A stretch of 64,000 nucleotides of DNA from Gymnopus androsaceus JB14 (GCA_009733575.1 ML769386.1:666033-730032), one strand, 5' to 3'. Counted from the stretch's first letter, positions 1 to 12,896 are shown. Translations and numbers: made by a program. The notes: generated by a model not told the origin, from the letters alone.

Positions 1-18
1 TGTTACCTCTTTCCGCAG

Positions 19-1655
19 GTTGCCGTTGAAACCTAAGGAAGGGGTGAAGCAGCATAGTATTGATATTGACCCGGCGGAGGAGTCAGAAGCTATGTCAGTA
101 AAGTCAGCGATGTCCATGCCGACTTCATTCAGAAGGACAGTGAAGGCCCCAGAGACGGGTCCCACAGGGATCTTGGAGAAACGTCGCTCGTTAGCAACTC
201 CATACTCCCCCAAAGGTACTGGAAGGTCGCCGCCTTCTAGAATCTCACGGCCATCCAAACCCCCTTCCTACCCCATTCCAGCGACTCCGTCACCTTCCAG
301 CTCACCTTCCTCTTCACCACCTCAATCTCCCGTGCCACGGCCTCGCGCACATACAATCTCTTCCAGTCGTACCTCGTCGCTATTGGCACGATCCTCGGAC
401 CCTTCAACAATGGCTAGCCCGTCTTTGAAAACGAAACAACACTGCATCTAAGACCTTGGGGAGGTCTTCGCCGCTTTCGAAAGATTCCACCCCCCAATCA
501 CAGAGTACAGACAGAAATTCATCGTCATCTTCCTCGTCATCGTCTTCCACTCCGACTCTCACCAAGATTCTTCCTCATTCGACGCCAGTGGAGATTGACG
601 TCGACAATGCATCAGTTGATGAGCTTCGAAAGGCTTTACAGCTTCGGAATCAGCAGTTTGACGAATTATCGAAGCATCTTCACAAAATCACAGAGGCGCA
701 CACAGCCGAAAAGACTGTCTGGGAGAAGAGGATCCTGGACTTGGAGAGGGAAGCTACAAGGAGAGATAAAGAGATCAAGGGACTTACCTGGCTAGTGAAG
801 AACGATGGCATTGGCAGTACTGCGACAGAGCAGTCGGGTTCCCGAACTCCGAGCCTTTTCGAGATGGAGCGGAGTGACGACTCATCTGCACGTAGCAGCC
901 TGCCCACACCCTCTTCCTCGATCAGGCTTCCTTTAAACCGCCTTCTTCAAGGCGAGGATTCCGGTGCCGAATCCTATCCCACTTCGACTTCGAATTCGGA
1001 GTGGGGATCTGGCACGTCTGGTGCAGAGGACGAGTCACAGCTGGCTATGGCTATGATGAAGCCAAGGCGGGCTATGAAGAAACTGAGACTGGTGGAAAGC
1101 GCGAACAAATCAGTACCCATTACACGGCCTATTCCTCTCAAACAACCGGGTCCAGGATCGGAAATATCTATTTCAGACCTGCTGAAGCCGAGTAAACGTT
1201 CTTCAGCATCATCATCTTTCACTGTTGCTTCCTCTTCTACCTCCTCGGAACACAGTCCAACATCTCTTACCTTCCCCAACCCACAAACCTTGATTCCAAT
1301 CCCCGAGTCTCGAGCAAAAGAAAATCACGCATCGCTCGCATCAGACAAGGATGAGTACAAGCGTGAACGAAGGCCATCTAAAGTTTCGTTTAAGCAATCT
1401 GGGCAGCCTTCTGCTTCTGCTAGCAAATCGCCTATAGATTCAGTCACTCCCGGATCGAGATTGACTCCATCGGAAGCTTATATTCGAAATTTGAAAAAGG
1501 GACGACCTCCTTCAATAGCCCAGGTTTTGGATCTGAGTGAAAAAGCAGATCAACCGACCGGAACTCCAATAAGCAGCATCGGTTCAATAGAGGACTCGTA
1601 TGGCGGACGGTCGAGGGCGCTGTTAGCAGGGGTAGACCGTCCTGCGATGAAATGA
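19..1655 (+). CDS. Coiled-coil, serine/proline-rich protein, 3' part (5' end outside window)
   Basis: The window opens inside an intron: a pyrimidine-rich acceptor ends with CAG at 16-18 and the exon begins at 19. The product is mostly low-complexity Ser/Pro/Thr sequence with a poly-Ser run (about 525-550) and one clear coiled coil encoded at about 605-800, containing VDELRKAL and WEKRILDLEREATRRD. The stop codon is at 1653-1655. The reading frame is broken: the frame open from 20 stops at 449-451 (TAA), while the frame carrying the rest of the protein is open from 429 to 1655. The two overlap near 430-450, and no GT-AG intron of the right phase joins them, so one extra base or a +1 frameshift must be assumed. 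The arrangement resembles microtubule- or polarity-associated scaffold proteins, but no domain identifies it and I assign no function. Confidence 0.6.
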
Positions 1656-2403
1656 TTCTTCTATCTTTACTGGTGGACATGCATTACGGTAAGTTTTCTT
1701 TAAATATGTTGCCAAATTCCGGGACTGAAATACAAGCCAGGTTCGACATACTTATACCATCTACATTATCGTGCTGCATCTAACATTCTGCATTTGAAAA
1801 CGAGGCGCGGCGCCTCGACGTCACTCTTTACCTTTTTCATTTTCCATGGGTTATTGTTTCATCTTCACTGTATCCTATCGCATTTACATCCTGCTTCATC
1901 GCAACCTCATTGCATTGTCACGCATTTATATCCTTGGCTATTTATTCACTGTTAATGCTTCGTTATATCTGTTGTACATACTAATAAGTACGTTCCTTTC
2001 ATATCTGGATATATCATAATTTCTGCTGCTCTTCATTGTAAATCCACGATTGGGGTTGTGCTTGTCCACAAACTCATGAAACGTCTGAGCAGTCGGAGCA
2101 GTAGTAAAGTATAAATCTAGAAGAGCACGAAAACTAAGCAAAGACAGTAACGAGTCTTAACATCCACTCCTAAATATCCAAATAACAATGCGAAGTATGG
2201 TACACCAGCTGGAAGGAATAAGTAGATAAGTAGGTAAATCCTTTGTTGGGGAAAATAATGGAGAGTAGGTGGATGCAATATGCATAGTGGGTTACAGTCC
2301 GTTAAGCAAACAAGCGATGAGATGCAATAAAAGAAAATTGAAACTGGAAAAAGCAATAGATAAATTATATGTAGATGCGTCCTGGTATCCATTCGTAACT
2401 GCG
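1656..2403. other. Gene-free spacer between converging genes
   Basis: This is the 3' spacer between the plus-strand gene ending at 1655 and the minus-strand kinase ending at 2404. It is AT-rich and holds no open frame that I would call a gene. No repeat or RNA gene is visible. Confidence 0.6.
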
Positions 2404-5400
2404 TCATGACATTAAGGTAGCTTGCTCGTCTTCTTCTCCAAGCTCTTCGCGCTGAGAGACCAGCTTTTCGATGGCGATGCATTGCTGTAACAACTGTCCA
2501 ATGACTGGACGCCCACAAGTATTGCTGACGAATGAGTTCTGAAAAGTAAGGTTAGACAGAACGAACAGTTAAGACACAATCAACGGATTTGTACCTTTAG
2601 CAGTTCCTGTGCCTCCGGCCGCGACGACGCTGGTTCAGAGCACAATCGTAAGAATTCATGGAATGCGGGCGAGAAAATCTCCGGCTTGCGGAGCTGGGGC
2701 CATCTATCGCCCGGGGGATCAGTCGAGTCTGCAAAAGGTGGTGCTGCTTGTGCCAATTCCCAAACTGTTGCACCCAGGGACCAAACATCAACCTGAAGAG
2801 CGTTATACGGTCCTCCTGCCCGTACCTCTGGAGCCTATTAAAGACGCAATTCAATGATATGATTGATGGAATAAAATGAAAATACAAACCTGCCAATAGA
2901 GGATACCCACTGCATCAGAAACAACAGGGGAATTCGGGGAGACTTTCACAGCGTTGGAAAAGTCGGCTATGACAGATTGGTTAATGTCCTTTCCCTCAAA
3001 GGTAATGTAGCAACTTACCTAGTTTCAGAACTCCTTGACTATTGAGAAGCAGGTTGTCCGAACGAACGTCGCGGTGAGCAATGTTATGTGATCGCAAGAA
3101 TTGCAACGCCTCCAGTGTCTGGAAAATATATTCAGTCAGTCAAACTCTCAAGCGCGCAAAGGATCAATTCATACATCATGCGTAAACCGTGCAATAACCC
3201 TTTCCTGCAACACCAAACCTTCATCACATAGAACCACCACATCGGCCAAGCTCCTTTCCATCAACTCCATACGAATCCATAGCGCGTATTCATCTGCCAA
3301 GTCAACGTACAATGCATGCATGCCGAGAATATTCGCATGCATTACTCCTCTAAGTAAAACCAGCTCCTTCCTCAGCTCATCCAGCTTCGTCGAACCAGAG
3401 GGCAATATCGGCACTGTCTTGATCGCCACGAACATCGTCTCTTCGTTTGACTGACCTTCCACATCCCGCGCTTTGATGAGGGGAGGGAGTTTTGTGAGCC
3501 GGGCAAGATTCGCCTTCTCTGAAATGCGCGCAGCATACACTGAACCATTTTCCCCCTCAGCAACCTCCGCCAGATCGAGGTAGTAGTCTCGAGGATCAAT
3601 AGATTCGTCAATAAACTCCTCAAGCGGCTCGACGACTTCTGACAGCCAACCGCGATAACGTTGATTAGGTGTTGCTGGGGTGGTACCACTAGAAAATGGT
3701 GAGGACATGGAAGAAGCGATGGGAGCTGTGGAAGGACCACTGAGGACTTGGTCTGCGGTGTTGTTGATCAATATGGTGGGTCGAACGGGAGCTCTGGAAA
3801 CCTGCTGAGGACCGAAAGCTAAACTTCTATCGCTCGCGGCTGACATCGGGGATAATGTCCTCTGCTCTTCTTCAGGAACAATCACCTCTTGTTCTTCCTC
3901 GTCGGAGTCAACAGCACCGTATGGTTCCTCATCGTCATGGTAGTCACCTCCAAAAGTGTCCGATGTAGAGGTGAGAAGATGGTGCTGCTTGTGAAGCACT
4001 TGAACTCCTTCATGTCCCATACCTGGTTCCTTGGATTGGGGAGATCGATTCTGGTCAAAGACTGTCTGCGTCGGCAGCGGACTGTCCAAGTAGTACACCA
4101 GCTCCATATCTTCTCCGTCGTCCTCGGTCTGCGTGTCTGTTATGGGCGAAAGCGAAGAAGACGTGCTGGTGCTGGTGCTGGTACTCCCTGACGTTCGTGA
4201 CGAGGAAGCTACTTCTTCTTCTTCGCTACCACCAAATGTGGAACTCTGCGGTGAAGCAGGGATAGTGGCAGGTGGCTGAGGCTGTTGGAGAGAGGGTACT
4301 GGAGATGGTACTGGAGATGGTACTGGAGACGGTACAGGCGACGTCGGCCGCTGTTGGTTCTGTGACAAAGGTAAGGAAACAGCGCCCGTCCCCTTGCCCG
4401 GTACCCCAAATATTATCTTTGTAGCCACCGCGCGCTGGACGACAGGACTCACTGCTGTAATCCGTGTCGCTTGTGTGACAGTGGCAGCGGAGATTGTTGA
4501 GGTACTGCTACGGGTCGAGTTTCTGTTCTCAAAGCCACTTATATGTATTGAGGGAGACAGCGTATCATGAGATGTATCTTCGTTCTGGTTTGATTCTAAA
4601 CCTTCGTTATCCCGGTCACGTATCCGATATGCACTGATTCTGTTTCCAGATCTCTGGTAGTGTCCGGATGGTGGGGAGTGAGGGCTCGCAGGCGGAAGCG
4701 TTGGACTGTGGCTCTCGCTAATCGCAGGTGAGGTCCATCTGTCCTCGTTTTGGTTCAAATCCTCATCTCCACTGTCCCAGTCTCCCTCCTCGTCTTCCTC
4801 GTCGGAATCTTCGTCGGAATCTTCATACCCTCTCAACCGCTGAATCGGAGTCAACTTTTTATCCCTCCCAGGACCTTTCCTTGACTTCTTTTTCCGTCTC
4901 CGCGAAGGGTTGCAATTCCTCTCACCATTGCCAGTCATACCACCGGGCGCGAGGAGCCCCTGGATTTCGTTGAAAAGACCTGAATCAGGAAGGGGTGACA
5001 GGCCTAAGGTCGACACCGTAGATACAGTCGAGGCTGTGAATGGAAGTTCTGGTTCCTCGGGAAGGGGAGATTCGGGCTGTGGAGGTGAAGGGGATCGAGG
5101 AGGAGATGGAGACCGAGGGAATGGGTCAATTGGTGAAGCGGGTGGCCCAGGTGTCATTATTGGGGCGGCAAGTAAGTTAGGACTATGGCCATCTGGGCTG
5201 AAAGCTGAGGTGATATTTGTTGTAGTGTCAACAGATGAAACCACGACTGATGGTGAAGTGAGCGAGAATTGTGAAGGCAGCGTCGGTGGGAGCAATGTGG
5301 TGTTCAAACGTAGCCCGCTGCTTTGTAGTGTCAGGGAGGTCTGACTGTCCGCTAGACTCAAATCGGAAAAATCGAAACCAAGATTCCCCAAGCCCAGTCC

Positions 5401-6653
5401 CGAACCGATATCAGGCAACGTGAGCGGGGTAAGTGGGATACTGGATAGAAAGTCGCCACGGTCAGGACTCTCATCGTCAACGCCATTGTTGGGGTGGTTC
5501 TCGGCGCTATGTGCACTGTCCTCAGAATACGAGTCGACATCAGCTTCACCGACGCCCTCGTCTACTCTTCTATACACCTTCTCCAATATGGGGCCATTTA
5601 CCGAGGCGGCATGGCTTGCATCGTATGCAGGAGGCGGTGATTGCACAATATTAGCGTTCGCGACATAATATCCCCTTCTAGGAGGTGTGGATGGAGTGGG
5701 GCTACCATTCGGGCTCGCAGGAGCGTTCGCACTGAGCGGGCTACTTTTCTGCACCTGGCTACTGAAACTACCATTTGAACGATGCAGAGGTTCGCCTCTG
5801 CCTTGCTCGAGGACGACATTGGGACGCATCTTGGAATCCGAGGTGCCATCTACAGATATAGAAAGGGCTATAGACGATGATGACGACGAGTTTTTTCTAC
5901 TCCTGGACTGAATCTTCCTGCCAATGAGAGGATTAAGGGGTAGAGGCGGAGGAGATGAAGAAGAAGCGCTCCGAATTGAAGCGTCAGAATACTGGCGAGG
6001 AAGGGAGGTAGTTCGCGGTAGAGGGTTTGTTAAAACCGGAGGAGAACGAGGGCGGTCATTGGTAGAACCTGGAGTAAGCGTGCCACTTTGTTTTCGGGCA
6101 TAAATGGCAGCTATTTCATCTTGGGTGAAGCCTGCTTCTGCGAGAGATACGGTCCAAGAAGGCGGCAAGCCACTGTAGCCTTCATCTACATGAATATTAT
6201 GCTAACGAACGTATTAGAATTGTAATAAATGAATAAACAATAACTCACCTGAAAATTCCAAGGCATTGAGATATTGTCATCTTCTGTGGGTCTAAGCGAT
6301 TCATCGTCGTCTGAGCCGCGCTTCATGTTGAAAAAGCTAGACTTTTTATTCGTTCTCGCTGAAGAAGGCGGGCTGAGCATGGCGGGGTCTGAATCTGCGC
6401 CAGAAGAAGCAAGGGACATTGAAGAACTTGCAGGGTGTATCGATCCTGGTGCACGTTTTCGAGCATACTGGGTCGAAATGGAAACGAATGAGCGGTTGCT
6501 ATTAAGATAATACGGATCCTTTGGTGGTGGTGGCGGAGGTGCCTTCTCCTTATTTTTACTGCCAAATTTCCCAAAGACCTTGAGCGTCGAAAACCGTGAC
6601 GGCTTCGAATTACCAGGCGAAAGGAATGTCGAGGATGAGGACGAAGGGTCCAT
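2404..6653 (-). CDS. PAK/STE20-like protein kinase with CRIB domain
   Basis: Six exons: complement(2404..2538, 2595..2834, 2890..2966, 3019..3118, 3175..6201, 6249..6653). They join in phase to about 1327 residues. A CRIB/p21-binding motif spans about residues 128-160 (ISMPWNFQ, then HNIHV, then GLPPSW); it should bind GTP-loaded Cdc42 or Rac. A serine/proline-rich linker of about 850 residues follows, then a kinase domain from about 1020: a GxxG loop (GENGSVYA), VAIK lysine near 1063, HRDVRSDN near 1159-1166, DFS in place of DFG near 1179-1181, and APE near 1204-1206. The gene should act in polarity or MAP-kinase signalling at the cell cortex. The start is the ATG at 6653, just before a Ser-rich N-terminus. 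The CRIB is split by an intron between the Gln and the His of its core. Odd points are DFG to DFS and HRDxK to HRDxR. Family assignment is firm; catalytic competence is uncertain. Confidence 0.9.
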
Positions 6654-7785
6654 GATAAATACACAGCGTCCAAGCCGCCGTGGTCGTCGTGAACAACACT
6701 CAAACACTAGATCACGGATTCACGCCTCCACGAACCGGGCGGAATCTTCGGCCAAAAACGGTGAATTTATGGCGAAAAAATGCCGTTTTAAGCAAGTGTT
6801 TACTATTTTACCCAAAACTCTTTTTAGCATAGTATATATTCTTACATTGCCTCTGACCTCACCGCAACAGACACAGCAGCAGACATCCCGAAGCCTGAGC
6901 CAGAGTATCACAAGCAGATCAATTTGCATGGTCACTCGCTTTGCTATGTATTCAAAATAAATCATGATCTACAGGTGTCCGTCAGCGCTAGCAGCATTTG
7001 GATCCTCAACCTGAGCGCTGAATTTGAGGCCTAAGGCCAGGTATTTGTCTCCTAGATCTTTTGTGCATCCGTAGCGCCCAGAAACCAAAGGTAAGGTAAA
7101 GTATAGTCGTCAAGTCGATGGTCGTACGAGTATTGAAGTTGATTGATCCTATGAAGCTCCCTGTACATGCCCATCTCGGGCTTTCCGCATCATTGTTGGA
7201 TTTCATGCGATATCTGTCACCGACTCTCCACCCAGCAGAGTGGTCTCGCCGATGCAACGCAACATCCACTGCTGTCCGCAAACTTGTTGACCTACAAAAG
7301 CCGAGCCCATGATCCAAAGTTAGATTTTTTGTCTGCGGGACGGGAGTTTCATTGGATTGTCTCAGACTGGACGACACTGACTTCAGCTACTGCACAGGTC
7401 CTTTGTCTCCCTTCATGCCGGTGACTCCATGGCGTTGAGGCGTCCTGTAATGCTTAGCTCAAAACGCATCGCTCAAGGCCTGCGGCGCATAACGCAGCTA
7501 CGAATGCACCGCTCCGGTAGGAAAGAATATTAGAGTCAACTCACGACGCGAAAAGCTAAGATGATCAATGAAGGGTTATCGGTTTCGGCGAAATTCATCT
7601 TAGACGACTGGGGAGTCGCAATAGCATTTTCTCAATGAGTGAATATAGCTGAATGTAGACGGAGGTGTGTACACTCAACGGTCGGGAACCGGCACTCAAG
7701 AACTCAAAAAGAATCCCTAAATACGTACGTGAGAGGTCAAAGCTGACAATACCGAACGCCAGAATAGTATCTACAATTATTGTAC
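6654..7785. other. Gene-free region, kinase promoter side
   Basis: About 1.1 kb lies between the kinase start and the 3' end of the cytochrome-like gene. It should contain the kinase promoter. The short open frames here have no recognisable domain and no convincing splice pattern. Confidence 0.5.
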
Positions 7786-9603
7786 TTATGGCCGTACAAC
7801 ATCCTTAATATCCACGTGCGTAGGACCCCCAGCTCTTGGAGAAGGCAACGGAAAGTCGCTTCGTGCTTTGAAGGTATCCCAAACTGCCTTTCCAAAGCTC
7901 CCCAAGACTCCTCTTGGCCGAGTATCCTCCACCCATTGCTCGTAATTATTCCATCCCATCATTAGACGGAGGTTGTAGTCTGCGGATAATGCACCTTCTG
8001 TGAATGGCTTTCCGGCAGGTATATTTCGGAACCATCGCATCGTGGCTGTATCGTCAACTGGGATATACTTGTTTTTTCCAATCTTGATTGGAGGCGGAGG
8101 GGTAAAGTCAACGGGTTTCTGGCCAGGTGCAGGTTTCTCCGCGGTCGCTTTATTGAGAGTAAGCATCGAATCAATCACTTCATTCGAAAAAAAGGGAAAA
8201 CAAAAAGAAAAAAATCACCGTGACAGCCTACACAACTTGTGATGAAATTGTCCGCGGCTCCTGTAACTCGGTTGACAAGCTTGAACTACCTCGCTTGTCA
8301 AGACCACGTACCATTAACTCGATCGTTCCAGCCAAAACTTGGACGTTCTCCACCGAGACTAGCAAGGAGCTTTGCAGCGCGTGGGTTGAGCCATCCTTCT
8401 TTAGGCCTCTGACCTGCCTCCCATGCTTCTTGGGTCATATCGGGATCGTTCCCCCATTGTAAACCGACTGGGATTAGACGGTCCCATGGCTGGTTTAGAT
8501 TCCTAGTTAGTGTAATGCTGTTCATGAATGGAAGAGACATACATCTCTATCTGTCCGAGTTCCATCATACATGAACGTACCGAAAACCCATCCTACAGGT
8601 GCGCGTACATCTCGAATAGCAAAATCTAACTGCAAGAGTCGAACAGTAGATGTATGATTGTTTCTCAAGACATTCGGATTCTGCTCGAAAATGGGTACAC
8701 CATTATCCTCTTGTTGCGCAATGACCTATAAAATGCTTTTCCAATTAATATTGCATTCCTTCCGAATCGATGCATGCCTTACAACTTCCCAATGTGGCGC
8801 TCCCTTTAAAGTGGGTATTTCTTCTTCCGAAGCATCCGCCACGACGAGTTTGAAAGCCATTCCTCCAGGCTCGAACAGCAAGTCCTTATCCCAGGTTGGT
8901 CGAGCTGGGTTCTTCCACATATCATAAAGTAATGTAGCTTCCGTTGCATTATAAAATGCGACTGCCCAAGCTGAAATAGCAACAGTCAGCTATTAGAACT
9001 AAATCTGACATAGGCATTACTTTGCACTTCTCTTGCTTGTGTTTTTGCCAATTCCAGGGGTGGAATTGGCCTTTCAAATGTAAAGCCTCTTCAGGGGCTC
9101 CCGTCCAAAAATTGAGTAATGCTATATAGATCCTCCATAATCAGTAAATCCCTTTACCTTCTAACTTTAAAGGACATACCATCCAAGGTGCATGATACCA
9201 ATCTCGTTTCTATTGAATATTGAGCCTCAGTTCAAAGTTACAGCAATGAGCACCGCACCTTGTTCCGCTGCACAATAAAATCGTTCTCCTTGTTCCCTTC
9301 AAGCGCATACTGCTTAACTACCTCCAAGAACTTCTCCGGCCTTCTTTTAAAATCGATCTTAGCCCATGGGGCATCCGAGTACAAAGGCGGAGGCGAGGAG
9401 GGATAATCATTGCGAATTTTCCAGCGTGGCAAGGTGCAGCCTTCCGGGACCGGATAACGAGAGGAAGTATTGAATTCTTTTTCTGCAGCGTCATCAAAAC
9501 TGAGAGCGTATGTCGTAGGGCTTAGATATCGCGATTGTATCTCTTCTGCGCACAGGGCTCCCCCTGCGGTCAAAATGAACCTCGTTGCGCGACCTCTAAA
9601 CAT
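7786..9603 (-). CDS. Single-heme cytochrome-c-like protein of bacterial type, frame broken once
   Basis: Eight exons: complement(7786..8147, 8219..8260, 8312..8489, 8543..8725, 8783..8970, 9021..9121, 9180..9209, 9259..9603), about 475 residues after ignoring one extra base. The 42-nt exon 8219..8260 encodes a CXXCH heme-attachment motif (TSCVGCHG). Other conserved-looking blocks are HAPWM, GREP, ERPIPPLELA, REVQTWAVAFYN, GWVFGTFMYDG, WDRLIPVGLQWGNDP and TMRWFRN. From memory this order resembles bacterial proteins annotated only as cytochrome family protein. The N-terminus (MFRGRATRFILTAGG) could be a mitochondrial targeting sequence, the compartment where fungal c-type heme is attached. In the exon at 9021..9121 the frame shifts by one base near 9090 (GREPL, then RGFTFERP); without it the phases of all eight exons agree. 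This is either a sequence error or a young pseudogene. The substrate is unknown. Confidence 0.72.
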
Positions 9604-9851
9604 GGTGATGATGGGAGACGGAATCCAAGGAAGAGTCTAGCTTGTTGGCCCTATACTAGTAGACATACTTTAAGAGTGGGAGAGAAAAGATGGAATATTA
9701 TCATACCGCATCAGAAGCAGCTCCTCATCTTGGATGCGTAATAAAACCGCCGGCCTCATATTCAGCCTAATAGAAACATTGATGTAATTCTCCTTAAGAA
9801 AAGAATGTAGACGAATTGCAACTGTGTCAGATGCTACAATTAGTATCTCAC

Positions 9852-11843
9852 TCAGTGTCGATTTTCTACATTGATTTCGTCATTACTGTCCAACGCTTCT
9901 TCAACCACTTTTGCGCGTACAATCAGATCCTCCAGTGGCCTCGAAGTCGAATTGAGCTGAGGGGCATCTCTACGATCCTCTTTACCACTAAAATGAGTCA
10001 TAGTAATTTCCGACGTCCCGTTCGAAGAGGAATCTGTGTAGTTTTCGTGGTCTGCAAAATCTTGGAAAAGACTTGTGTCGTCGAAACCATGATGCCCCCT
10101 TCGTCTACGAGGCTTGGCTCGATGGTCACCAGAAGTAGAGAGGGCGGGATTCGCAGCAACCTCAAATGGCATGGTGTTGGAAAGAGAGACTGAAGCGGCA
10201 ATTGTGTTGTTGACCACGACTTTACCGTTGTTCATTTCGCGTAAATCCAGAAGAAAACGAGCGACCATGATGGAAGAGAGGCTATGAGATTGAAGGAATT
10301 AGCGAAGTTAATAAATATTTCAACGAGAAGTAGAATAATACCTACACGAGCATCAGATTGTTCAGTACAAGACTGTACAGGCCCTATGAATTGGGTATTC
10401 AGCGGTTGAGCATACGGAGAGATTTGGTACCAACTTGCGGGGCCTGCGTTTCCAAGTATCAGTCAATATATGTATATATATGAGCATGAGGAAACGAGAC
10501 AGGATATGAATGTAGGAGGGAAGCAGGGTGAAGGACGGCGATTTAGAGAAAGGAGGCTCACGTACAAAGTAGAGCGCAATAGCTATCAGTTGTGGAATCG
10601 TTACTACGCTGTCAAGTTTTCATCGTATAAGACTCAAGCTTGAAATTGAAACCAAAAGGATATATGTACCCAAAGTAAAGGACGCCTATAAATGTGTCAA
10701 TATGGATACTTGAACGAATCAATTGAAAAAATCTTAACTGACCCGATCTCAGAATGTACCCGGCAATGTGTTGACTGTCCAACGCTCTAAATCCTCCGCT
10801 CCAACGAATGGTTTTTATCATGCGTATTGTTACTAGAACTGAAGTGCCGATTCAACGCATACTCGTAGGCTCAAGTGGAGTACTTACCCGTCGATAGTAC
10901 ATCAAAGCATGCAAGGAACACGAACGTCGTGATAGTCGCTAAAGCAGGAGTTCAGCTCAAGCATTCTCCGCACTCAAAAGCTGTACATACATCTGTTTCA
11001 AAAATTCAGCTCCTGCGTCAAGCTCTCCAAATTCCTAACCACTTACAACTGATTGGAAGACTCAGTGCAGGATGATTGAACGCCTTGCCACTGTTCATCG
11101 GAATAGTAAATACAACATCGAACACACTCAGTGGACCACACTTACGATGTCCAGTCCAACAATCGCCATGCCCAATACACTTAGAATGACCACGAAGACC
11201 AGCCCGCCTTCCATTATAGCGTATACACGAAGCGCAAAAGAAGCTTATCCAAGATTTAGATCGGAAGAAAGAAAGAGTTGATGGATACTCACCGGTGATG
11301 GCAGCACGAGTTGGGATGAATGAGGCATACCAGAAAAATTGGTATAACGCGTCGCAACTGGTTCCAAGATTCAGATTTTGAATGGGCTTTTGATGAAGAT
11401 ATCGGAACGTACTGTAAAGGTTAACATTAGTACTAGTGCGCCATGGACGACTGAGAAATAAGACTTACCTGTGGGGTGCTCGTCGTATAACATACACTCC
11501 ATAACTGAAACGCGACTACTGGGTAACGATTCATGAAATAGATGACATTGGACCAGCGAAAGCTGGTGCTCCAAACAAGTTTTACTTCGCGACCCAGATT
11601 AATCACAATTTCATACATGAGCAAAGCTATGGGGCATGTATTAGTAGGAGGTCTTCAAGAAGAATTAGGAATTGTTAGACTTACTGAGTTTGGCGTATGC
11701 TGCATAGTCATTGATCCGGCTGCGATTTCAGGGAGTGAGTGTCCTCCATGTCTCGTAAGCCAGGCTAAAGATACATACACTTTTATGAGCTTGTGCTGTA
11801 GCGCAGCACTGGCGAGGTCCCGAGCCGAACCGATAAAAGACAT
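9852..11843 (-). CDS. DUF6533-type multi-pass membrane protein
   Basis: Twelve exons join in phase to about 384 residues: complement(9852..10281, 10346..10383, 10566..10608, 10670..10685, 10743..10832, 10888..10938, 11047..11083, 11146..11243, 11293..11386, 11469..11626, 11685..11719, 11779..11843). The N-terminal block RINDYAAYAKLTLLMYEI followed by REVKLVWS is typical of the DUF6533 domain found in large numbers in mushrooms. It is followed by about six more hydrophobic segments and the usual cytosolic start SSIMVARFLLDLRE, then a hydrophilic tail of about 130 residues with an Arg-rich patch. The function of the family is unknown; the topology resembles seven-helix receptors. Exon 11047..11083 and the junction at 11386/11469 were chosen by phase and are less certain. 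One exon is only 16 nt (10670..10685). Confidence 0.82.
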
Positions 11844-12691
11844 AGCGCGGAAAGTTGAAACCTAAGGGAAAGAATGTGGAATGCCTATAGATGGTGGAGG
11901 GAAGAAAAGTCTGATAAAAATAGGCTGGAGCTGACGGGAAGGGATATGAGCATGAAACCAATTTGATAACTACCGATGTTTATCATACTGACGTCGCGGC
12001 CGTCGCGCGCACGCTCGGATTCAATGCAGCTTTGCAAAAGACTCTTTTATTAGAGGAAGGAAGTGCACGACCTAGGAAGTCCTGAGTTTCGGATGGAATT
12101 CGAGAGCTGACAATCATCTTAATTCGAAGGTTAGGCGCTGATGTGAACTGAGCTCTCGAATCGACCGAGTCCGAATCTAGTTGTGTCGAGCCTGTCCCAA
12201 ACACATAGTATGAGCGGTAGATGAGACACTTTGGACTGAAGGGAGAACCGATAAAGTGTTGAAAACACGTGGTCATCCTCCTCCGGCCTTAACGAAATTT
12301 GGTCCTGAGGCAGCCAGAATGATTCTATCGTCGCATCCAGATCGTCCAATCGTTCTTCTTGTCTTTAACTTGCCAACATGGAATTTCGTTTTGCTTTCTC
12401 TCACTGCATTGTCAGAGAGGGTGCGTATATGCTTGCTCAGGATAAGGACTCGGAGAGATGGCGTTGGATTTTCGTGTTCCTACAGGGCCAAAATCTCCTG
12501 CTCTCGCGGGCTGCGAAAGCTAACATGTCGAAGTCCTTTGAGTCGTCCAAGAGCGGATTCTGACCAAACTAATTTAAGCAGATAATCCAAAATAATCTAA
12601 CTGCAGCGGGGTATTCACCTACGTTCTCAGAAGACTCGAACCAGCCGGCTGCCTCGGCCCGGTGACGTTCGATGATCGGGCTGGAATGATC

Positions 12692-12711
12692 AATTTCGAA
12701 ATTTCGAAATT
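12692..12711. repeat. 20-bp perfect palindrome
   Basis: The 20 bases consist of overlapping copies of AATTTCG/CGAAATT and read identically on both strands. They lie about 230 bp upstream of the MFS transporter start. This could be a binding site for a dimeric regulator or simply AT-rich chance. The spacing does not match the heat-shock element. Confidence 0.4.
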
Positions 12712-12888
12712 AAAGGTGAATCCTTGTCGCCGTGTTTGCGCCGTGTAGAGCAAGGTTTCTTTGCTTGTTCCGAATCCCGTTTGCAGCGTATCGCACCTTT
12801 CACAGGCCTAGGACTTTCATGTTCAGATGACTTACTGGAAATCAGAAAAGCTTCGAAAAGTGTATTTACGCGCGTTCCGCTGACCTCC

Positions 12889-12896
12889 CTATAAAA
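12889..12896 (+). promoter_or_regulatory. TATA-like box of the MFS transporter
   Basis: CTATAAAA lies 45-52 bases upstream of the ATG at 12941. The position would fit a short 5' leader. It is inferred from sequence and position only. Confidence 0.4.

Noticed and set aside
421..452. Possible 32-base intron explaining the frame change in the first gene
   Set aside because: Too short for a fungal intron and its removal does not lead into the downstream frame (length is 2 mod 3, while 1 mod 3 is needed).
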